Counted from the first letter of the stretch, positions 1 to 10,177 are shown. The stretch: 64,000 nt of DNA from Rattus norvegicus (GCF_036323735.1 NC_086019.1:236697102-236761101); one strand, 5' to 3'. Numbers and translations: made by a program. Notes: a model not told the origin generated them from the letters alone.

Positions 1-37
1 CATCCATCCATCCATCCATCCATCCATCCATCTATCC
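1..37. repeat. (CATC)n microsatellite, cut by window start
   Basis: The window opens inside a tetranucleotide array of CATC units with one CTAT variant near its end. Its true length is unknown because it continues to the left. It lies in the flank upstream of Ric1. Confidence 0.95.
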
Positions 38-436
38 GAGATTCATTAGAATGCAGGCTGCCAAGAGAAGCTGTAGCCTAGATTCCTACCTCAGAAGATC
101 CAGATTAGAAGTGGGTCTTCCAACTTCAAATGCCTTAATAAAAAAAAAAAAAAAAAATCCCTCACACATGTACCCAGCCACTTCAATTTTAATTCCAGAT
201 GTAGTCAAAAGCTGACCACCAAGGATAGCCAATACAATAGGTTTCCATAATGCCTGGCTTATGAGGTATATTTTAAAGCTAAAACGTGTCTCCCTAGAAA
301 ATAATATAGTGCACACACCATATAGTGGCACTAGTCTTTATGGAAATTGTATCGACCTATCCTCCAATACAGTTTATAGACACATGTGTTTCCACGCACT
401 CTGATCAAGAATATTCCTTATAAGGAAAAAGTTAAG

Positions 437-616
437 GGCTGGAAAGATGGCTCAGCGGTTAAGAGCACTGGCTGCTCTTCCAGAGGTCCTGAGTTCAATT
501 CCCAGCAACCACATGGTGGCTCACAACCATCTGTAATGGGATTTGACGCCTTCTTCTGGTGTGTCTGAAGACAGCTACAGTGTACTCATATACATACAAT
601 AAACAAGTCTTTAAAA
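437..616 (+). mobile_element. B2 SINE
   Basis: A tRNA-derived B2 head (GGCTGGAAAGATGGCTCAG) is followed by the typical body and an A-rich tail after AATAAA-like repeats. A target-site duplication AAAAAGTTAAG flanks it at 426-436 and 617-627. Clean ends indicate an L1-mobilised insertion in the Ric1 upstream flank. Confidence 0.93.
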
Positions 617-677
617 AAAAAGTTAAGTTTGATAGATAGAAAAAATAGTATTTTTTCATCTAAAAAATACTGTCCAG

Positions 678-774
678 GGGCTGGGGATTTAGCTCAGTGG
701 TAGAGCGCTTACCTAGGAAGCGCAAGGCCCTGGGTTCGGTCCCCAGCTCCGAAAAAAAGAACCAAAAAAAAAAA
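678..774 (+). mobile_element. ID SINE (young)
   Basis: The consensus rat ID body has the pol III A-box (TAGCTCAGTGGTAGAGCG) and B-box (GGGTTCGGTCCCCAG), then an A-rich tail. A 16-bp duplication (AAAAAATACTGTCCAG) is seen at 662-677 and 775-790. ID elements derive from BC1 / tRNA-Ala-like RNA and expanded strongly in rat. Confidence 0.95.
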
Positions 775-1452
775 AAAAAAATACTGTCCAGGTCTGCCCT
801 GCTTAAGACATTCCAGGGATGCTGTGGTGGCCTATAGGACACACCAGGACAGTCTCTAGGAGACCCTTTGGGCACAAAAGGCTGGTGAGCAGTGTGGCAT
901 ATCTTTAGTCAACTTCTAGGAAAAGCAAGTGTTAAAACAATTACGGAAAGTTACATTGTTATAAAACTCCGGATTGTTACTGTTTGTTGCTGTTCCTTTT
1001 AAACATTGAAAAAGTAACAAAAAGCTGTAGCTATTTTTAAGGTTCCAGGTCCAAAAGTTGAGCAACTCACGCGCGCACACGCGCTCTCTCTCTCTCCAGT
1101 CTGCTCCAACTCAAAAACTAAGCCCATTTCTTTCCCAGAACAGTTTCCTGGGGCTGCAAAAGGCACCATCTGGCTTCGTCTAGCATTAATAACTGCTAGA
1201 CAGGCAGACAGATGCAAACTGAATTATAAATGTATACTGTACTAGGCGTAGAACTCCTGAAGACAAGACTGAAGCACTTTTGGGCTACGCAGTTTGGTGA
1301 CTGAATTAAAGAGCCTGCGTAGAATGTAAGCTCTGTGAGGCCAGGGACATCAGCAGCTCTCACTTTAAACCGCAGCACACAAAAGATCTGTCGGTACAGA
1401 CTCGAACCCCAACCTTGGAGTCCAAGAGACCCAGCTCCAAGCTCAGCCCGGG

Positions 1453-1464
1453 TGTCACGTGACA
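1453..1464. promoter_or_regulatory. Perfect 12-bp palindrome containing a CLEAR/E-box
   Basis: TGTCACGTGACA is an exact palindrome whose core GTCACGTGAC matches the CLEAR motif bound by TFEB/TFE3/MITF. The inner CACGTG is also the site for USF and MYC/MAX. It lies about 540 bp upstream of the Ric1 start codon at the edge of the CpG island. The motif match is direct; regulation of Ric1 through it is inference. Confidence 0.6.
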
Positions 1465-1478
1465 CGCGCTCCGCTCGG

Positions 1479-1486
1479 CCCGCCCC
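1479..1486 (-). promoter_or_regulatory. GC box (Sp1/KLF type)
   Basis: CCCGCCCC on the + strand is a reverse-oriented GC box about 20 bp downstream of the GTCACGTGAC palindrome and about 20 bp upstream of a CCAAT box. This spacing is typical of TATA-less housekeeping promoters. Confidence 0.5.
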
Positions 1487-1506
1487 TTTCAGCCCGGGAG
1501 GTCGCG

Positions 1507-1511
1507 CCAAT
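1507..1511 (+). promoter_or_regulatory. CCAAT box (NF-Y type)
   Basis: CCAAT occurs in the context GCGCCAATCCAG, close to the GC box and E-box palindrome. It would suit a start site roughly 60-100 bp downstream, but no start site can be fixed here. Confidence 0.45.
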
Positions 1512-1733
1512 CCAGGGGAAGTGTTAGTGGGCCCGGCCGCTCCGGCTATCACTGACTGAGCCTGTCGCCTCATTCCGGTCTCCAGCTCCACGGTCCAGGT
1601 CGCCAGCAAGGCGGACCGAGCAGTCAACATCGAGCCCAGAGGCCTGCGTTCCGACGCGGGGCGGTCTGAGGGAGCCGGGCGGAGCCTCAGGAGCCTCCCC
1701 GCGCCGTGCGGCGTGCTGACGCGAGCAGCGAGC

Positions 1734-1741
1734 GGGGCGGG
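1734..1741 (+). promoter_or_regulatory. GC box (Sp1/KLF type)
   Basis: GGGGCGGG lies within the CpG island about 260 bp upstream of the Ric1 ATG. Depending on the transcription start it could be in the promoter or in the 5'UTR. Confidence 0.45.
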
Positions 1742-1865
1742 CCGGCCTGGGCTCCTCCCGCCGCGGGCCCACTGGCCGCCCGCCTCCCCCACCCTCGGCC
1801 GGTCAGCGTCCGAGACTGCGTCGCGCAGCATCGCGTCGGCCCGGCCCGGCCCGGCCCCCGGGCAG

Positions 1866-1952
1866 ATGCCCCGAGTTGCCGCTGTCGCCGCCGCCGACTC
1901 GGCCGGTGGCGGTGTGGGAGGTGGGCGCCTGGCCCGGGGCCGCCGAGCGTGA
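1866..1952 (+). CDS. Possible upstream ORF in Ric1 5'UTR (28 aa)
   Basis: An ATG at 1866 opens a 28-codon frame ending in TGA at 1950-1952, 47 bp before the Ric1 start. The peptide is Ala/Gly/Arg-rich, as expected from GC-rich DNA. The start context is weak (C at -3). It matters only if transcription starts upstream of 1866. If translated, it could lower Ric1 initiation. I do not suggest a functional peptide. Confidence 0.3.
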   Translation: MPRVAAVAAADSAGGGVGGGRLARGRRA

Positions 1953-1999
1953 CAGACGCGGCCGGGGCCGCCGGGGACTGTCGGGGCCGCGCGCGGACC

Positions 2000-2143
2000 A
2001 TGTATTTCCTGAGCGGCTGGCCCAAGAGGCTGCTCTGCGCGCCGCGGAGCCCGGCCGAGGCGCCGCTCCACGTCCAGTCTGACCCTCGGAGAGCGTTCTT
2101 CGCCGTGCTGGCCCCGGCCCGCCTCAGCATCTGGTACAGCCGA
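2000..2143 (+). CDS. Ric1: Ric1 coding exon 1 (residues 1-48), RAB6A GEF complex partner 1
   Basis: The ATG at 2000 has A at -3 and opens MYFLSGWPKRLLCAP, which I recognise as the N terminus of RIC1 (KIAA1432). RIC1 binds RGP1, and the pair activates RAB6A at Golgi membranes for endosome-to-Golgi retrograde traffic; in humans it is linked to procollagen secretion and CATIFA syndrome. The family protein is about 1,400 residues with an N-terminal WD40-type propeller. Only the first 300 residues lie in this window. This exon is 144 nt, phase 0, and ends CGA|GTAAGT, a near-perfect donor. No in-frame stop precedes the ATG for at least 98 codons, so the start is chosen by family match. Sequence identity is strong; function is from the family. 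Confidence 0.93.
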
Positions 2144-2160
2144 GTAAGTAGGCGCCGCCG

Positions 2161-2499
2161 TCCCGACTTCCCCCGAGCGGCCCCTGTCCGGTCCGGACTT
2201 CTCCCGAGAGGCCCGGATCTAGTCCCCACTCTTCCCCGAGCGACCCTGGCCCCGTCCTGACTCCCTCCGAACGACCACCGTCCGGTCCCGACTAACCCCG
2301 GGCGACCCCGGAACCGTCCCGATTGCCCCCAAGTGACCCTGGAACTGGCGCGTCTACCGCCGAGCGACCCCTGACCGCTTCCGACTTTCCCCGAGCGACC
2401 CAGGCCAGTCGGGACTCCCTCCGGGCGACGGTGGTCCGGTCCCAACTACGCCGGAACCACCTCCGCTGGTCCTGCCTTTCCCCGAGCGACCCTCGCCCT
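2161..2499. repeat. GC-rich minisatellite, about 11 units of ~31 bp
   Basis: Starting 17 bp after the exon 1 donor, the sequence is built from about eleven diverged units of 29-32 bp with the theme TCCCGACT-CCCCGAGCGACCC-GG-CCGG. Examples begin at 2161, 2192, 2223, 2255 and 2286, and the last runs 2470-2499. Units differ at several positions, so the array is old or under relaxed constraint. It is CpG-rich and lies in the first 360 bp of intron 1, inside the CpG island. Confidence 0.85.
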
Positions 2500-4729
2500 C
2501 GGGATGGAGCCACGCGCCGGCAGTCTCCACAGCACCCCGGTCCCCGCGTGGCACCCACAGCCGCGCGCCAGGCCCGGAGCTCCCCTGGCCGAGCCCAGAC
2601 CTGCCTGCCTCTCTGTCCCCATTGCCGCCGAGCCGATCTGTTGGAACGTCCCCCAGCACTCCCGGCAGCTGTGGGGTCCCAGCTTCCCCCTGTTTTAAAG
2701 GTCGTTGTTTAGTGGAGTTCCGGAAAGCCTGTTGGTCTTTACCCAGTGTCAGAATTTAGAGTCCTGTTGTGTGTGAACTGATTTCTAAAAACTTAAGACT
2801 TGTTGAGTTTGAGTGTAGATGTCTGGTAACTTAGCTCCGGGTCTTCCCTCATACATCACGGACTCCAGACCTTTCCTTGGCTGCTCTTGGACTCTGGAGA
2901 GCTGCTGGGATAGTGGAGAGCCGAGGAGCTCACATCTGTCTGCGCAGCACCTGGAAATAATAAGGCTTGGGGAGAGCATGGGGTCAGAATTCTTTGCTTT
3001 CAGTCCTGGCGTTTTTGTTTTTTTTTTCCCTCCAGTGTCTTGAGTTTTGAGTAGATAAGAGAATTAACTTGAGAAGTGAGGGGTGAGTGGGCTAGCCCCC
3101 GTCCGGTCTTTGTTGCGCCTGAATATCTGTCTGTAAAAATTACAGAAGTCTGAGTTTAAGATTGCCCCCTCCCCATTCAAAGAGACAGTACTAATCGATG
3201 TCAGTGTGGTGGTCTTCTTGAAAAGAGACTAGAGGTTGGTTGACCTTGCCCTTGCTAGATAATATGAAACACTGGTTTTGGTTCGGTTAAACCCTTTAGA
3301 TCTCTGCTTATTACCACGGAGTGCTGATAATGCCCTTGACTGTCCTCACACACAGCTGTGGTAAAACCGATGCTAGAATTTAAGTAATTTAGGTTTCTCT
3401 TTTACTGTTACCTAGTTAGGCTGTAAATCAGACTATTTGTCACTAGGTTTTGGCTGACCTAATTAATTTTCAGAAAGGTATCAGAAAACCGCAGGCTACT
3501 AAACAGTTACAACATCAGCAATATGATACTCAGATCTGTGCTTAATTAAAAATTTAAATATAGAGAGGGGGAGAAAAAATTTAAATATGTGTGTTATATA
3601 TACAAGTTGGTATCTAAGTGAGATCCATTTTCAACATATGTGGCAGTTGAACAACTTTTATTTAGTGTAACTATTTAAAGTTAATAGTTGTTTGGAAGAG
3701 CATAGTTAGAAGTTGAATTTTACATTGTTTTCTAATTTTAGTAGTTTTGTTTGAATCTAACACTTTGTAAAACCTAACATTTTAATTATTTTAACCTCAA
3801 AAGATACAAATCTGATTTATGTAAGTTTGGCATGGTAGGCCAGATCACTTTCTTTCCCCTCACCTCCCCCTGAAAGGAACATTAAGATGAGTCTCAGTTG
3901 TCTTAGGGACATTGTGGTGTGTGTTAGATGCAGTGTTATGGAATTTGAGCATCCCCTACTCATTTCCTTCAAACTCCCTCTCTATACACTCCTGAGTTTC
4001 ACGAAAGTATTTTGGTTACTACTGATCTCTAGTGTGTAGAACTTAGAATTTTACATACATACAAAACAACACATCACACATAGGGAAATAAAACTTTTTC
4101 AGAGGGTAGATTTCAGGGAATATATGGGTTCAGAGGCATGAAGTGATGTGAATTTCTAGACTACCGTAGGGAGCCTAAGAGCACTCTAGATTTACATGCT
4201 GGTTAACCTGAAACTCTGAGCACAAGCCTTGCTACTTAAAAAATCAGGCTTAAATGAGCAGATTCTAAGGTCTGATTATGTGACTAGGTGAGTGGGGAAC
4301 AGTGCCAGGCTCTACCTGCCAAATCTTCTCTTGAGATATATGCTTGTAGCTTTTCTTACCCTGTGAGAACATTCAATTTAATTTTCTCATTTCCAAACTT
4401 TACAACGCAGTGTTTAGGTGACAAAAGCAAAACTATCTCTAGGTAAATCAAAGAGGCTATCACTTATACCCATAATTTGGAATGGATTGGTTTAAAATAT
4501 CTTCATTGAGAATATGAGTGTTGATTTTATTCATTTATTTTATTTTTTAAACTGTTAAGTTCTAAAGGGATCTACAGAGTTGAAGTAAAATGTTACTTTA
4601 GGACATTTGAAGGCAGAGAGACTGACTAAAACAGAGAAGAATAATTAGATTTTGCTTGTTTGAAATTTTGTTAGTACTCAGTAAAGTAAAGATGCATAAG
4701 AAAAAAGTAGTTTTAAAAGAGAAAACCGG

Positions 4730-4905
4730 GGGCTGGAGAGATGGCTGAGCACTGACTGCTCTTCCCGGGGTCCTGAGTTCAATTCCTAGCAACCACATGG
4801 TGGCTCACAACCGTTTGTAATGGGATCTGATGCCCTCTTCTGGTGTGTCTGAAGATAGATACAGCGTGCTCACATAAAATAAATAAATAAATAAATCTTT
4901 AAAAA
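4730..4905 (+). mobile_element. B2 SINE
   Basis: A B2 head (GGCTGGAGAGATGGCTGAGC), with a short deletion in the A-box region, is followed by the body and an AAATAAATAAAT tail. A short duplication GAGAAAAC is present on both sides. Confidence 0.9.
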
Positions 4906-5397
4906 AAGAGAGCGAGAAAACTGACTTTGTGAAAGAAATGTGTGTTTAGTCTCAACTGGTTATTTGCTTGTCCGAAAAAGTTGCTATATGTGAAATTTTG
5001 GTTACCCATGAGACTATGGGAACAGACTAAAATCTCTAAAAATAACAGTACATTTTATGGGTCTTCTAGTAAACTTTTATGAACCACTTATAGCTAGCTA
5101 CCTTTATTATGTACTAAATTGTTATTTGGCATTCCAGTGTTTTAGAGTCATATCTGTCCAGAGTAATTTTTTAGCCAAATTTGAAAGACACATGTTAGTG
5201 CTGTTTGGTTTGTTTACAAACAAATATTTCTATAGATATCCACTTCACTTTTTGATAATTAAAATAGCACATTTCATCACTAAATTGGGTTTATTGCTTG
5301 GTTTTCAGTGTGATGTTGTAGTAGAGGTTTGCCCTTTGGACACTGTTACTCTAATTCAGGGTTCTGAAACCTAGGCCAGGGGCCAGCCAGGCCTGAA

Positions 5398-5575
5398 CCC
5401 ATGGCTCAGTGGGAAGAGTGTTCTGTCCCTAGTCACATAGTAATAGGAGAGAGTCACTCCTGCAGGTCATTCTCACCCTCATGCTTAGACCATGCATGTG
5501 TGCCTGCACACCCACACATAAACCCACTAAATAAATAAACAAACAAACAAGTAAATAATTAAAAAACCTACCGAA
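5398..5575 (+). mobile_element. Diverged tRNA-derived SINE (B2/B3-like)
   Basis: A decayed head resembling ATGGCTCAGTGGGAAGAG leads to a body ending in an AAATAAATAAACAAACAAAC tail. It is too diverged to assign to a subfamily. Confidence 0.4.
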
Positions 5576-5667
5576 GTCTATAATAGTGTTACCTATACTT
5601 TTTGAAGCCCTTTTAAATGGCTGTTTTTGTTTGTTTGTTTGTTTATTTGTTTTTAAATATTTAGAAT

Positions 5668-5790
5668 GTGGCTTGGTGGCTCCCTCCTGTCATCCAAGTA
5701 CTTGAGATTGGGAGATGAGGCAGGAAATGCTGTGAATTTGAGGTCAGCCTGGGCTAGCTAAGACCTTGTCAAAGAAAAGGAAGGAGGGTG
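5668..5790 (+). mobile_element. B1 SINE, diverged
   Basis: A 7SL-derived B1 layout is visible: GGCTTGGTGGCTCCCTCCTG, AAGTACTTGAGATTGGGAG, GAGGTCAGCCTGGGCTAG, then an A/G-rich tail. Age is suggested by many differences from consensus. Confidence 0.65.
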
Positions 5791-5799
5791 GGCTGGAAG

Positions 5800-6890
5800 C
5801 ACGAGGTAAGTGAAAAACAAAAGAAAGAAAGATTTAGAATATATGTTAGGATGAGGCGATAGAGGTGGGGCTTCATGGATGGGACAGTATATTTCTACGA
5901 GAGTATTGTAGGATTCAGCTTTGGGGTTATAGCTGCTCCCTGAGGTGAGCATTGTTAGAGGTGAACTGCGTTTTGTAGTACAACGAGGACCGTGGATGCT
6001 CTTTTAGTAGACTCCTTAACTGTAACTATGAACGACTGTATATGTGAACCTTAAAATACTTAGGATGTTTCCATTCTGAATTAGATATGTACTCATCTAA
6101 ATTTTCAGGTCACTGATTTCAAAACATTTAAATTACTTTCAGAAGTTTTTGAATAATAATTGGAAAAGATAGCATAAATAGCAACACATGAAAGCAATGA
6201 CGATGCCTACTACATAGAGAAAATATTTTGCCCCATGAGGTGTGTTAATGTGATTCATGAAAGCCTTCTGTTGTTTTTTCTGAGACAGAGTTTCACTATG
6301 TATCACTGGCTGAACTGGAACTCACCATCACACCCAGAGAATGAAAGTCTTTTGAGTTACCACTGTGGGTTGCTAATAAAAAGTTAAGTTGGCAAATCAC
6401 CACTATCTCATATATAATGTATTTGAGTATCCCTGAGCAGAAACTTGTATTTCTGTTTATGGGTGCTAATAGTGAAAAATCCCTGTTAATGTGTACATGG
6501 AAAGCACAGTAAAGGAGATGTCTCAAGAACCAAGCTGTAAGTACATAATTAGCTGCATTCCTCAGGAGGGCTGTTTAATTTCTATCTCCTCTTTTCTAAC
6601 AGTCACATTTCAGCTCTATTCTGTTACTGCCTTCAGAGACCTTCCTTATAAATCCACATGTCTGAAAGTCTTCTAGGGTTCACTTTTTGTTAAAGAATAA
6701 AGTTCAAACTTCTTACTTTGATATGCGAGCCACTCCTGTCCTGGAATGTTCTCTTACCTCATGTCTGATTATTAGTATATTACCTATCCTTCAGCTTCTG
6801 TTGCAATACCTCTTTCTCTGTGAGTCATCGTTACCTGCCATAACTGGAAGGGTTCATATATTGATGAAGTACTGTTTTGGGGTTTTTTCC
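5800..6890 (+). other. Intron 1 segment, mostly unassigned
   Basis: Apart from a B1 fragment at about 6272-6345, I see no gene or clear repeat here. Short open frames are not supported by codon structure, splice sites or homology. Confidence 0.5.
6272..6345 (-). mobile_element. B1 SINE fragment
   Basis: TTTTTTCTGAGACAGAGTTTCACTATGTATCACTGGCTGAACTGG-type sequence is the reverse complement of the right end of B1. The rest of the element is missing or unrecognisable. Confidence 0.6.
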
Positions 6891-7060
6891 TCCTAGCTTT
6901 ATTGAAGTATATATATGACAAAAATTGTAATACTTATGAGATATGGTAAAATGTTTTATATACATGTGTAGTGATAGCTGTAATCAGGCTAGTAAGCATG
7001 GCCACCACCTCATATAGTTCTTTTATGTGTGATGGAAACACTTAAGATCTACCTCTGGCT
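6890..7060 (-). mobile_element. Ancient L1 fragment
   Basis: AGCTTTATTGAAGTATATATATGACA and the following text resemble old mammalian L1 3' end sequence in reverse orientation. The match is by recognition only and is diverged. Confidence 0.4.
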
Positions 7061-7283
7061 ATAGAAATAGCTTGGTTGTTATAAGCTCTTGGAGGGGACC
7101 CAGGCTCAGTAAATGTGCTGATGATGCTCTCTTTTGATCTCTATGGGCATAGGGTGCCCATATATACATACATGTAGGCACACACTCATACGTATTAAAA
7201 AGTCTCTTGGGCCTCTCTGACCTACACACACATATTATAGCACATGCATGGTCCCCGCCCAACATACATATTACTATTGTATA

Positions 7284-7306
7284 ATGATGATGATGATGAT
7301 GATGAT
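7284..7306. repeat. (ATG)n microsatellite
   Basis: About eight ATG/GAT trinucleotide units lie just before a longer CA array. Translations of this stretch (Asp or Met runs) are artefacts. Confidence 0.95.
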
Positions 7307-7343
7307 CAAATTTCAAGTGTGTATGTATATATATACATATATG

Positions 7344-7344
<1 letters not shown>

Positions 7345-7391
<47 letters not shown>
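7345..7391. repeat. (AC)n microsatellite, ~23 units
   Basis: An uninterrupted AC dinucleotide run preceded by alternating AT/GT sequence. Likely polymorphic between strains and able to adopt Z-DNA. Confidence 0.97.
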
Positions 7392-7394
<3 letters not shown>

Positions 7395-7439
7395 GCTTAT
7401 GCAGTGTGTGCCATCCTCTGTCCGAATAGTATTTAACGT

Positions 7440-8869
7440 TATTTCCTTAAAAGTTCATCCATGTTGTACTAAGTATCAGGATGTCCTTTAATATCCCATT
7501 GTATCCACACCACATTTCCTTTATCAGTTCCCTGTGGACAATCACTTAGGTCGTTTCCACATTGTGGTGACTGGGGTAATGACATAGGCATACAGATAAC
7601 TTTAAAATACTGATTTCAATTCCTTCTATTGTACATGTTTGGAGTGATACCATATCTGTGCTTAAGTGTGCACACAGACAGGTACTAAAAAAATAGGATT
7701 ATGAAACTATCTGGTTCTTTAAAAAAAATTGTAAAGGATACCCCATATGGTTTTCTGTAGTTGCTGTATCAGTCACAGTCTCGCCAGTTTCCAGAAGTTC
7801 CTTTTTCTAAATCCTCCCAACACTTGACTTCTTGGTGATAACCATCCTAACAGGTACAGAAGCGGTCTTACAGCTTTGATGTGCATTTCCCTGCTAATTA
7901 GCAATACTGAGTACCTATTGGCCTACTGGCTGCTTTTACTGAATTTTGTTGGGGGTGGGGGGATGTCAGGTCAGGCATCGCTGATCTATGTGTTTTTCTT
8001 CTTGCTGTTGACTTTATGAATTGCTGAGTGCCTTGCACCTGCACTTGGTGCGTGCTTTCTCCCTTTGCACAGGTTGACTTCTCAGTTTATCAGCTGTTTG
8101 CCTTGCTGGTTGGGAGCTTTGTAGATTCATGTACTCCCACTGTTTATTTGTGCTTTGGTTCTTTGCTTTTGGTGCCATCCAAAGCGTTTTACCAAGACTA
8201 GTATCAGGGGGCTTTCCCTCCATTTTCATCAGGATATTGGTTGTTTCAGGCCCTGTGTTTAAGCCTCCAGTTTGCCCCGACTTGACCTTTGTGGATAAGT
8301 GTTTGATCTTTTCCATTTGGATAGCTAGTTTTCCTGGCACCATTTGTTGAAAAGGTGCTTTCCCTTTTGTTCAGTCTTAGAGTCTTTATCAATGGTGAGG
8401 TGACAGTGCATGGGATTGTTAGGATGGGGTGCTTGGTTTCTCTGTAGGGGTTCTCTTCTGTTCCATTGGTCTCCGTGGCTTGCTTCTGTCTGGATATAGT
8501 GCTGTCTTGATTGTTGTAGCTATACACTATACTGTGAAACCAGGTAGTGTGAATGAAGCATTGTTTTTCTTTTGATTGCTTTCACACTATTTGGTCTTTG
8601 AGTTCTCTATGAATTTTAAGATTGCTCTGTAAATTTCTATGAAACATATCATTGGAATTTTAATAGTGATTGTATGGATAGTATATGCCTTTAAACAATG
8701 TCAATTCGTCGTCCATGAGCATGGGATCTCTTTCCATTTGTGCCATGCTTAGGGTCTTACATTTCAGTGTAATCTGGTCACTTACATTTATATACTATTT
8801 TACTCTCGGATGCTGTCTATAAACAGGATTGCTTTCTTAGGTTTTCTTTCAGTTTGTTTTTAGTGTAAG
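7440..8869 (-). mobile_element. Ancient L1, 3' half (ORF2 C-terminal region), decayed
   Basis: Reverse-strand L1 landmarks occur in order: ATCACTTAGGTCGTTTCCACATT, GTATCAGTCACAGTCTCGCC-like, TTCCATTTGGATAGCTAGTTTTCC, CACCATTTGTTGAAAAGG and CCATGAGCATGGGATCTCTT. Frames are full of stops. It is interrupted near 8870 by a short insertion and may continue after 9022. Confidence 0.65.
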
Positions 8870-8882
8870 GAAACAATGGTTT

Positions 8883-9009
8883 GTTTTGTTTGTTTGTTTT
8901 GTTTGTTTTTTGCTGTCTGTCCACTGATTCTATCTACTACTTGCCATTTATTCTTTTAACTTTATTTGCTATATATTTAATAAACTCATTCATTACAAAA
9001 CAAACAAAA
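8883..9009 (-). mobile_element. Unidentified 127-bp retro-insertion with 13-bp TSD
   Basis: The 13-mer GAAACAATGGTTT occurs at 8870-8882 and again at 9010-9022, splitting the old L1. The insert starts with a TTTTGTTTGTTTG-type tract, which on the minus strand reads as an A-rich tail after GTGGACAGACAGC. It ends CAAACAAAAC-like at the other side. The non-tail portion is about 100 bp, AT-rich, and matches no SINE I know. It looks like L1-mediated retroposition of an unknown RNA 3' end. Confidence 0.5.
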
Positions 9010-9022
9010 GAAACAATGGTTT

Positions 9023-9560
9023 TGTGCATTTTTTTTTTTATCTTGTAACCATACTGACTTGTGTACTTATTTTTAGTTGCGGAATCTTTAGGGTTTTCTG
9101 TATTGAGCTTCTTCCTTGGACTTCTGCTTTTGTTATAAATTTTACACTTATGCTTTATTTTTAAAACTATCTCATTTCTTACTAGCCAGGGTGTCTTGAA
9201 CACAGTACAAGCCTTAAATTCTGGCTGCTTAAGGTGCTGCTTTCGAGCAAGGGTACTTTCTCACTTTTGCCCACATTAGGTTGCTTTGGGGGGGGGGGTA
9301 ATATTATTTCTTAGATTTCCTTGTTGTCTAAAGGAAGGTTAGTCTAATTATATTTCTTTGCCATTACCTGGTTATTTTCATGGAAAAGAATTTTGTATAT
9401 TTTTACTTTTTCCGTTTTTGATAGTGTGAGCTCTTACCTAAACCTTCCTCTTATTTAATTAGTACTTTAGACTATCGGCATGATTTATTATTATTTGGCC
9501 AAGTTTCCGTGAATCTTATGTGACTGGAAATATTTGGAAACCACAGATATCAAAAATATT
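9023..9560 (-). mobile_element. Ancient L1 fragment, continuation
   Basis: Text after the second TSD copy (TATCTTGTAACCATACTGACTTG, TTCTGTATTGAGCTTCTTCC) resembles reverse-strand old L1 ORF2, consistent with continuation of the element before 8870. Strongly diverged. Confidence 0.4.
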
Positions 9561-10140
9561 TGGTACTTATAGTGTTAAGGCTGAAAAATCACTGTTGCAT
9601 TTGAGATCTTCTGATAGTTAGTCCAATATTACATAGCAAGAGGGCTCTTTTGCTTAAACATTACTTTTTTTTTTTTTTTAAAGAAAATTCCCTATAATCA
9701 ATGTATCAGTCAGGCCATTTCTCTATTGTTCCTTCTTTGGGTACTGCTTACCCATATTCCTTCAAATGTTGCACTGAAGTCTGTCTTGTCTGTGTTTTCC
9801 ATTATTGTATTGCTTGGAGCCTTCATGCTACCAAACAGTGATATGAATATGAAAATGAGAATTGAAGAGCTGCCCAAATGCATTATTATTATATTGTTTA
9901 GAATGTGATTGTGTGCTACACTATCTCCCTGGATTCCTACTTACATGTATTGTGTTTTTCCAAAGTAGTTTAAAAACTTTATAAAGTTATAATTTTGGTA
10001 GTTTTTATTATGTTCTATCTTGTAACCTTTAATAGATATTGACTGAAATCTTTGTGCTTTTTATTTTAAAACTAAATTTATTTATATTGCCAGGGCCTCT
10101 CTCAATAACTTCCTTTCATATTACATTTGGTGCAACCAGT
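9561..10140 (+). other. Intron 1 segment, unassigned
   Basis: AT-rich sequence with a T-run near 9666-9680. I recognise no gene or repeat family here. Confidence 0.45.

Positions 10141-10141
<1 letters not shown>

Positions 10142-10176
<35 letters not shown>
10142..10176. repeat. (CA)n microsatellite
   Basis: About 17 CA units followed by an imperfect CACA tract to about 10192. Confidence 0.96.

Positions 10177-10177
<1 letters not shown>

Larger units (their letters stand above)
1440..2640. promoter_or_regulatory. Ric1: CpG island promoter of Ric1
   Basis: Base composition changes abruptly from about 1440 to a very GC- and CpG-rich stretch that covers the presumed 5'UTR, coding exon 1 and the start of intron 1. 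Within it are a CCAAT pentamer (1507-1511), GC boxes in both orientations (CCCGCCCC 1479-1486; GGGGCGGG 1734-1741) and a GTCACGTGAC palindrome. No TATA box is evident, so dispersed initiation is expected. The transcription start cannot be read from sequence alone. Long open frames on both strands here are side effects of the composition. Confidence 0.88.

Noticed and set aside
678..774. tRNA gene (A and B boxes present)
   Set aside because: The boxes belong to an ID SINE with A-rich tail and TSD. No cloverleaf of a functional tRNA is expected; the same applies to the other ID copies.
1196..2445. Long antisense open frames (up to 291 codons) across the CpG island
   Set aside because: Pro/Arg/Gly-rich composition, overlap with Ric1 exon 1 and the minisatellite, no homology or splice structure that I recognise. 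GC-rich DNA simply lacks stops.
7244..7436. Open frames with Asp, Met, Thr-His or Cys-Val runs
   Set aside because: They are translations of ATG and AC microsatellites. The same applies to frames at 10.1, 34.6, 55.2, 55.4, 58.1 and 59.2 kb.
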